Position numbers and translations under genes: made by a program
Part shown: in pieces, positions 42,224 through 46,461 of the stretch
Numbering within the stretch: position 1 is the first letter of the stretch
Layout: every line of letters begins with the position of its first letter
Notes under the pieces: generated by a model
Database searches by the model: none
Seen by the model: the letters and a program-made list of their open reading frames with translations, nothing else
What the model was told of the DNA's origin: nothing
Assembly: GCA_023439505.1 (NCBI GenBank)
Contig: JAEXNR010000063.1
Coordinates: 1-46,461 of the forward strand
Origin: Bacillota bacterium
Lineage (GTDB): Bacteria > Bacillota > Clostridia > Lachnospirales > Lachnospiraceae
Reading direction: 5' to 3'
Length of the DNA stretch: 46,461 nt

Positions 42224-45200
42224 CTAATCTAAAGACTGCCCGCAAGCCTTACACCGTTTGGCTCCTATCGGTAATATTGCACCACAGTTCGGGCATATTT
42301 CCTCATCCGGCTCTTCATCGTCGTCTTCAAATACTTCTTCATCCAGTATATCATCTGGCTCATCTTCATAAATTTCAAATATATCAGAATCGACATCTTC
42401 CGCATTTGTCTGAGTAAATCCGGCATCCTCATAGCCTTCATCATATCTGAAGTTATTGTCACCTTCGATTAATGGAGTAAGATCGGCATCACCATAATCA
42501 ATGCTCTCTGTCATCTTTACTTCATTTCCGCCTTCATCAAGTACTGTAACATCAAGTGCAAGAGACTGAAGTTCCTTAAGTAATACTTTAAAGGATTCCG
42601 GTATACCTGGTTCGGAAATATTCTCGCCCTTAATAATTGCTTCGTAGGTTTTAACACGTCCCGTAACATCATCGGATTTCACCGTCAGGATCTCCTGAAG
42701 AATATAAGCAGCTCCATATGCCTCCAGAGCCCAAACCTCCATCTCTCCGAATCTCTGCCCGCCGAACTGCGCCTTACCGCCAAGCGGCTGCTGTGTTACC
42801 AGGGAGTAAGGACCTGTGGAACGTGCATGAATTTTATCGTCAACCAAGTGATGCAGCTTCAGATAATGCATGAAGCCGACAGTTACAGATCCATCAAAAT
42901 ATTCACCGCTTCTACCATCACGAAGCCTAACCTTACCATCACGGTTAATCGGAACACCCTTCCAGTTATCACGGTTTTCCGGATGTTGCTCCAGATAATC
43001 CATCAATTCCGGATCAAGGGTATCCTTATATTTTGCCTCAAATTCTTCCCAGGTACTATTAGCATAATGATTCGCAATTTCCAGAGTATCCATGATATCA
43101 AACTCATTCGCACCATCAAATACAGGAGTCGAGATATCCACACCCAATACTTTAGATGCCAGTGACAAATGGATTTCCAGTACCTGTCCGATATTCATAC
43201 GGGAAGGTACACCCAGAGGATTTAATACAATATCAAGGGGCCTTCCGTTGGGAAGGAACGGCATATCTTCTACCGGCAGCACGCGGGAAACAACACCCTT
43301 ATTACCATGACGGCCGGCCATCTTATCTCCCACCTGAATTTTTCTTTTCTGGGCAATATATACACGAACGGTTTCATTCACACCGGGAGACAATTCATCT
43401 CCGTTCTCACGGGTAAATACCTTAGCGTCAACAATGATACCATATTCGCCGTGAGGAACACGCAGGGAAGTATCTCTGACTTCTCTCGCCTTCTCTCCAA
43501 AGATTGCACGAAGCAGTCTTTCTTCTGCGGTCAATTCAGTCTCACCCTTAGGGGTAACCTTACCAACAAGAATATCTCCGGCACGGACCTCAGCTCCTAT
43601 CCGGATAATACCTCTTTCATCCAGATCTTTCAGCGCATCATCGCCGACACCGGGAACATCTCTGGTGATCTCTTCCGGTCCTAATTTGGTATCTCTGGCT
43701 TCTGCTTCATATTCTTCGATATGCACAGAGGTATAAACGTCTTCCTGTACAAGACGCTCACTCAATAATACAGCATCCTCGTAGTTATAACCTTCCCAGG
43801 TCATAAATCCGATTAACGGATTCTTACCGAGTGCCAGCTCGCCCTTGGACGTGGACGGACCGTCAGCGAGTACGCCTCCGGCTGCCACCCTGTCTCCGCG
43901 CTTTACAATTGGACGCTGATTAATACAGGTTCCCTGGTTACTTCTGGAGAACTTAATTAATCGATAGGAGGTCTTTGTATTATCATCATTTTTAACAACG
44001 ACTTCTTTCGCTGTCACTTTATCTACAATTCCGCTTTTCTTCGCAACAACGCAAACACCTGAGTCAATGGCAGCTTTCGCTTCAATACCGGTCCCTACAA
44101 CAGGAGCTTCTGTCATTAATAACGGTACGGCCTGACGCTGCATGTTGGCACCCATAAGAGCACGATTCGCATCATCATTCTCAAGGAAAGGAATCAGCGC
44201 AGTTGCAACGGAGAATACCATCTTAGGAGATACGTCCATCAAATCAATCTTATGCTTTTCATATTCCGAGGTTTCTTCCTTATAACGACCGGAGATGCTG
44301 TTTCTTACAAAGTGTCCGTTCCCATCCAGTTCTTCGTTCGCCTGTGCAACAATATATTTATCCTCTTCATCCGCGGTCAGATACATAACCTCATCGGTTA
44401 CCTTGGGATTCATCGGATCTTTTTTATCCACTATTCGATAGGGAGCTTCAATAAAGCCATATTCATTAATTCTTGCATAAGTTGCAAGAGAGTTGATCAG
44501 ACCTATATTAGGACCTTCGGGTGTCTCAATAGGACACATTCTGCCATAATGGGAATAATGAACGTCACGCACCTCAAAGCCTGCTCTGTCACGGGATAAA
44601 CCACCGGGTCCCAAGGCGGAGAGACGTCTTTTATGTGTCAGCTCACCAAGGGGATTGTGCTGATCCATGAACTGTGACAGCTGGGAACTTCCAAAGAATT
44701 CTTTCACTGCCGCTGTCACCGGTTTAATATTAATTAAGGACTGGGGGCTGATCCCCTCTAAATCCTGAGTCGTCATTCTTTCTCTGACAACACGTTCCAT
44801 TCTGGACAAACCAATTCGGTACTGATTCTGTAACAACTCACCTACCGCTCTGATTCTTCTGTTTCCCAAATGATCGATATCATCAGAGTTACCAATTCCA
44901 TACTCCAGATGAATATTATAATTAATCGATGCAATAATATCTTCTTTCGTAATATGTTTCGGTATTAATTCATTGATATTTTTCTTGATAGCTTCCTTGA
45001 TCTCATCCATATTGCCGTTATCCGCAAGAATTTTCTTTAATACCGGGTAATAAACATACTCTGAAATGCCCAGTTCTCTCTTATCGATCTCAACATAATG
45101 TGACAGATCCACCATCATATTGGACAAGACTTTAACATTGCGTTCTTCCGCTTGTACCATAACTGACGGCACTGCAGCGTTCTGAATCTGAACAGCCAGA

Positions 45201-46168
45201 TCATTGGTGATCAGGGTTCCGGCCTGCGCAATAATTTCACCGGTAGACTTATCTATGACATCTTCCGTAACAACAGAACCTACAATCCTGTTGCGAAATG
45301 AGAGTTTTTTATTAAACTTGTATCTTCCTACCTTTGCCAGATCATATCTTCTGGGATCAAAGAACATACTATTTAATAGAGATTCTGCATTTTCAACAGC
45401 GAGCGGTTCTCCCGGACGAAGCTTTTTATATAACTCAAGTAAACCATCCTGATAACTTCCGGATGGATCCTTTGCAGTACTTGGGTCTTTGGAAAGACTG
45501 GCAAGAATTTTGGGTTCTTCACCAAATAACTGTTTAATCTCTTCATTGGTACCATAACCCAACGCTCTTACGAATGTAGTGATCGGTACCTTCCTGTTAC
45601 GGTCTACTCTGACATAAAATACATCGTTAGAGTCTGTCTCATACTCTAACCATGCTCCGCGGTTTGGAATAACTGTAGACGAAAACAATCTCTTACCAAT
45701 TTTATCATGATCTATTGCATAATATATGCCGGGGGAACGTACCAACTGGCTAACAATAACTCTCTCTGCTCCATTGATCACAAAAGTGCCGGTTTCAGTC
45801 ATTAATGGAAGATCTCCCATGAAAATATCATGTTCATTAATTTCGTTATTTTCCTTGTTGTGAAGTCTTACCTTAACTTTCAAAGGTGCTGCATAGGTTG
45901 CATCTCTTTCTTTACATTCTTCAATCGTATATTTGATATCGTCCTCACACAGTGTAAAATCTACGAATTCCAGACTTAAATGTCCGCTGTAGTCTGCGAT
46001 TGGAGAAATATCATCAAATACTTCCTTCAGTCCCTCATCCAAAAACCATTGATATGAATCTTTCTGTACCTCAATCAGATTCGGCATTTCCAGGACTTCC
46101 TTTTGTTTGGAGTAACTCATTCTAACGTTATTACCAACTTTAATTGGATGCATTCTGTTCTTGTCCAT
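42224..46168 (-). CDS. rpoB: DNA-directed RNA polymerase subunit beta
   Basis: RpoB forms, with beta', the active centre of RNA polymerase. The 1314-residue protein starts MDKNRMHPIKVGNNVRMSYS; start 46168 has AAGGGGTGA about eight bases upstream, while the frame is open to 46213. The rifampicin region is at about 490-530 (GSSQLSQFMDQHNPLGEL then THKRRLSALGPGG), with the usual sensitive-type Asp, His and Ser. The conserved KMAGRHGNKGVVS is near residue 965. After the normal C-terminus there is an acidic linker of about 60 residues and a zinc ribbon, CPNCG...CKACG. It begins the rpoBC operon behind a consensus promoter. Confidence 0.97.
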   Translation of the reverse strand: MDKNRMHPIKVGNNVRMSYSKQKEVLEMPNLIEVQKDSYQWFLDEGLKEVFDDISPIADYSGHLSLEFVDFTLCEDDIKYTIEECKERDATYAAPLKVKVRLHNKENNEINEHDIFMGDLPLMTETGTFVINGAERVIVSQLVRSPGIYYAIDHDKIGKRLFSSTVIPNRGAWLEYETDSNDVFYVRVDRNRKVPITTFVRALGYGTNEEIKQLFGEEPKILASLSKDPSTAKDPSGSYQDGLLELYKKLRPGEPLAVENAESLLNSMFFDPRRYDLAKVGRYKFNKKLSFRNRIVGSVVTEDVIDKSTGEIIAQAGTLITNDLAVQIQNAAVPSVMVQAEERNVKVLSNMMVDLSHYVEIDKRELGISEYVYYPVLKKILADNGNMDEIKEAIKKNINELIPKHITKEDIIASINYNIHLEYGIGNSDDIDHLGNRRIRAVGELLQNQYRIGLSRMERVVRERMTTQDLEGISPQSLINIKPVTAAVKEFFGSSQLSQFMDQHNPLGELTHKRRLSALGPGGLSRDRAGFEVRDVHYSHYGRMCPIETPEGPNIGLINSLATYARINEYGFIEAPYRIVDKKDPMNPKVTDEVMYLTADEEDKYIVAQANEELDGNGHFVRNSISGRYKEETSEYEKHKIDLMDVSPKMVFSVATALIPFLENDDANRALMGANMQRQAVPLLMTEAPVVGTGIEAKAAIDSGVCVVAKKSGIVDKVTAKEVVVKNDDNTKTSYRLIKFSRSNQGTCINQRPIVKRGDRVAAGGVLADGPSTSKGELALGKNPLIGFMTWEGYNYEDAVLLSERLVQEDVYTSVHIEEYEAEARDTKLGPEEITRDVPGVGDDALKDLDERGIIRIGAEVRAGDILVGKVTPKGETELTAEERLLRAIFGEKAREVRDTSLRVPHGEYGIIVDAKVFTRENGDELSPGVNETVRVYIAQKRKIQVGDKMAGRHGNKGVVSRVLPVEDMPFLPNGRPLDIVLNPLGVPSRMNIGQVLEIHLSLASKVLGVDISTPVFDGANEFDIMDTLEIANHYANSTWEEFEAKYKDTLDPELMDYLEQHPENRDNWKGVPINRDGKVRLRDGRSGEYFDGSVTVGFMHYLKLHHLVDDKIHARSTGPYSLVTQQPLGGKAQFGGQRFGEMEVWALEAYGAAYILQEILTVKSDDVTGRVKTYEAIIKGENISEPGIPESFKVLLKELQSLALDVTVLDEGGNEVKMTESIDYGDADLTPLIEGDNNFRYDEGYEDAGFTQTNAEDVDSDIFEIYEDEPDDILDEEVFEDDDEEPDEEICPNCGAILPIGAKRCKACGQSLD

Positions 46169-46357
46169 TGACGTTTCACCCCTTGAATTTTTATAAGTAA
46201 TTCTGACTAACATACCGTTTTCATCCTGAAAAAGAAATTCTCAGAATACTTCCCATATATTAATCATTGTTCTGAATAAAAAATTACTTTTCAATTTGAT
46301 TTATATATGCTATAATATTAGTAATTAGGCATACAACACCACAATAGTGCATCTTTC

Positions 46358-46386
46358 ATATTACCACACATATTGTCCACTGTCAA
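46358..46386 (-). promoter_or_regulatory. Promoter of rpoB-rpoC
   Basis: Perfect TTGACA (46381-46386), 17 bases, TAATAT (46358-46363) on the minus strand. It gives a leader of about 180 bases before rpoB (46169-46350), AT-rich and without obvious strong hairpins. Confidence 0.75.
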
Positions 46387-46448
46387 CTTCGAATTTATCG
46401 ACTTTTTCGATTTTATACAAACAAATATATACTATTTAAAAATAATAA

Positions 46449-46461
46449 AGCCCTATGGGCT
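46449..46461 (-). terminator. Edge of the terminator of the preceding gene (cut by window end)
   Basis: AGCCC-TAT-GGGCT is a small stem on the window edge; on the minus strand it is followed by TTTATTATTTTT. It probably ends the gene upstream of rpoB, in most Bacillota rplL. Part of the stem may lie outside the window. Confidence 0.6.

Overview
This window looks like a chromosomal segment of a low-GC, Gram-positive anaerobe of the class Clostridia, most likely a Lachnospiraceae relative. The evidence is the Bacillota-type ribosomal and RNA polymerase genes, strong AGGAGG ribosome binding sites, a T-box leader, tRNA-dependent amidation by GatCAB, a pspA-ydjG-ydjH-ydjI stress operon and CUT1 sugar importers of the LplB/LplC type. 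The two ends are core genome: rplC (partial) and rpsJ at the left edge, rpoB and rpoC at the right edge, all on the minus strand. The roughly 37 kb between them is mostly accessory or regulatory.

Left part (1-13.8 kb). The S10 ribosomal operon starts here with a structured leader. Divergent from it is a first ECF sigma/anti-sigma pair. Then comes a minus-strand operon for tRNA-Asn charging, in transcription order aspS (H-type, probably non-discriminating), gatC, gatA, gatB, and a second aspS. It is headed by a T-box riboswitch whose specifier codon I read as AAC (Asn). Upstream of it are a second ECF sigma/anti-sigma pair, with a good autoregulatory-type promoter, and an RNA methyltransferase of the RlmI type.

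Middle (14-20.4 kb, plus strand). This is an envelope-stress region: a PspA operon matching Bacillus subtilis pspA-ydjGHI (coiled coil, double zinc ribbon, TPM domain, SPFH domain), then a third ECF sigma factor with a zinc-finger anti-sigma factor and a YfjL-like exported protein. A short remnant of a second ydjI-like gene lies directly after that cluster.

Right-middle (20.5-36.2 kb). This is an amino-sugar or N-glycan catabolic locus. A plus-strand ROK kinase (NanK-like) faces a long minus-strand gene series: SGNH esterase, cytosolic GH20 hexosaminidase, solute-binding lipoprotein, two permeases, FAD-dependent oxidoreductase, DUF4127 protein, NanE epimerase, MurR/RpiR regulator and a GHL10-like hydrolase. 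The likely flow is import of a short modified oligosaccharide, deacylation and trimming in the cytosol, then ManNAc to ManNAc-6-P (ROK) to GlcNAc-6-P (NanE). A decayed nagA fragment, the next step of that route, sits just upstream of the operon promoter on the other strand. One permease carries an unusual extra N-terminal membrane domain.

Right end (36.3-46.46 kb). A phosphoglucomutase-type phospho-sugar mutase, a strong terminator, then rpoC and rpoB. RpoB has an acidic C-terminal tail ending in a zinc ribbon and RpoC has an acidic tail of its own. A consensus promoter and the terminator of the preceding gene close the window. No tRNA or rRNA genes, insertion sequences or CRISPR arrays were recognised.
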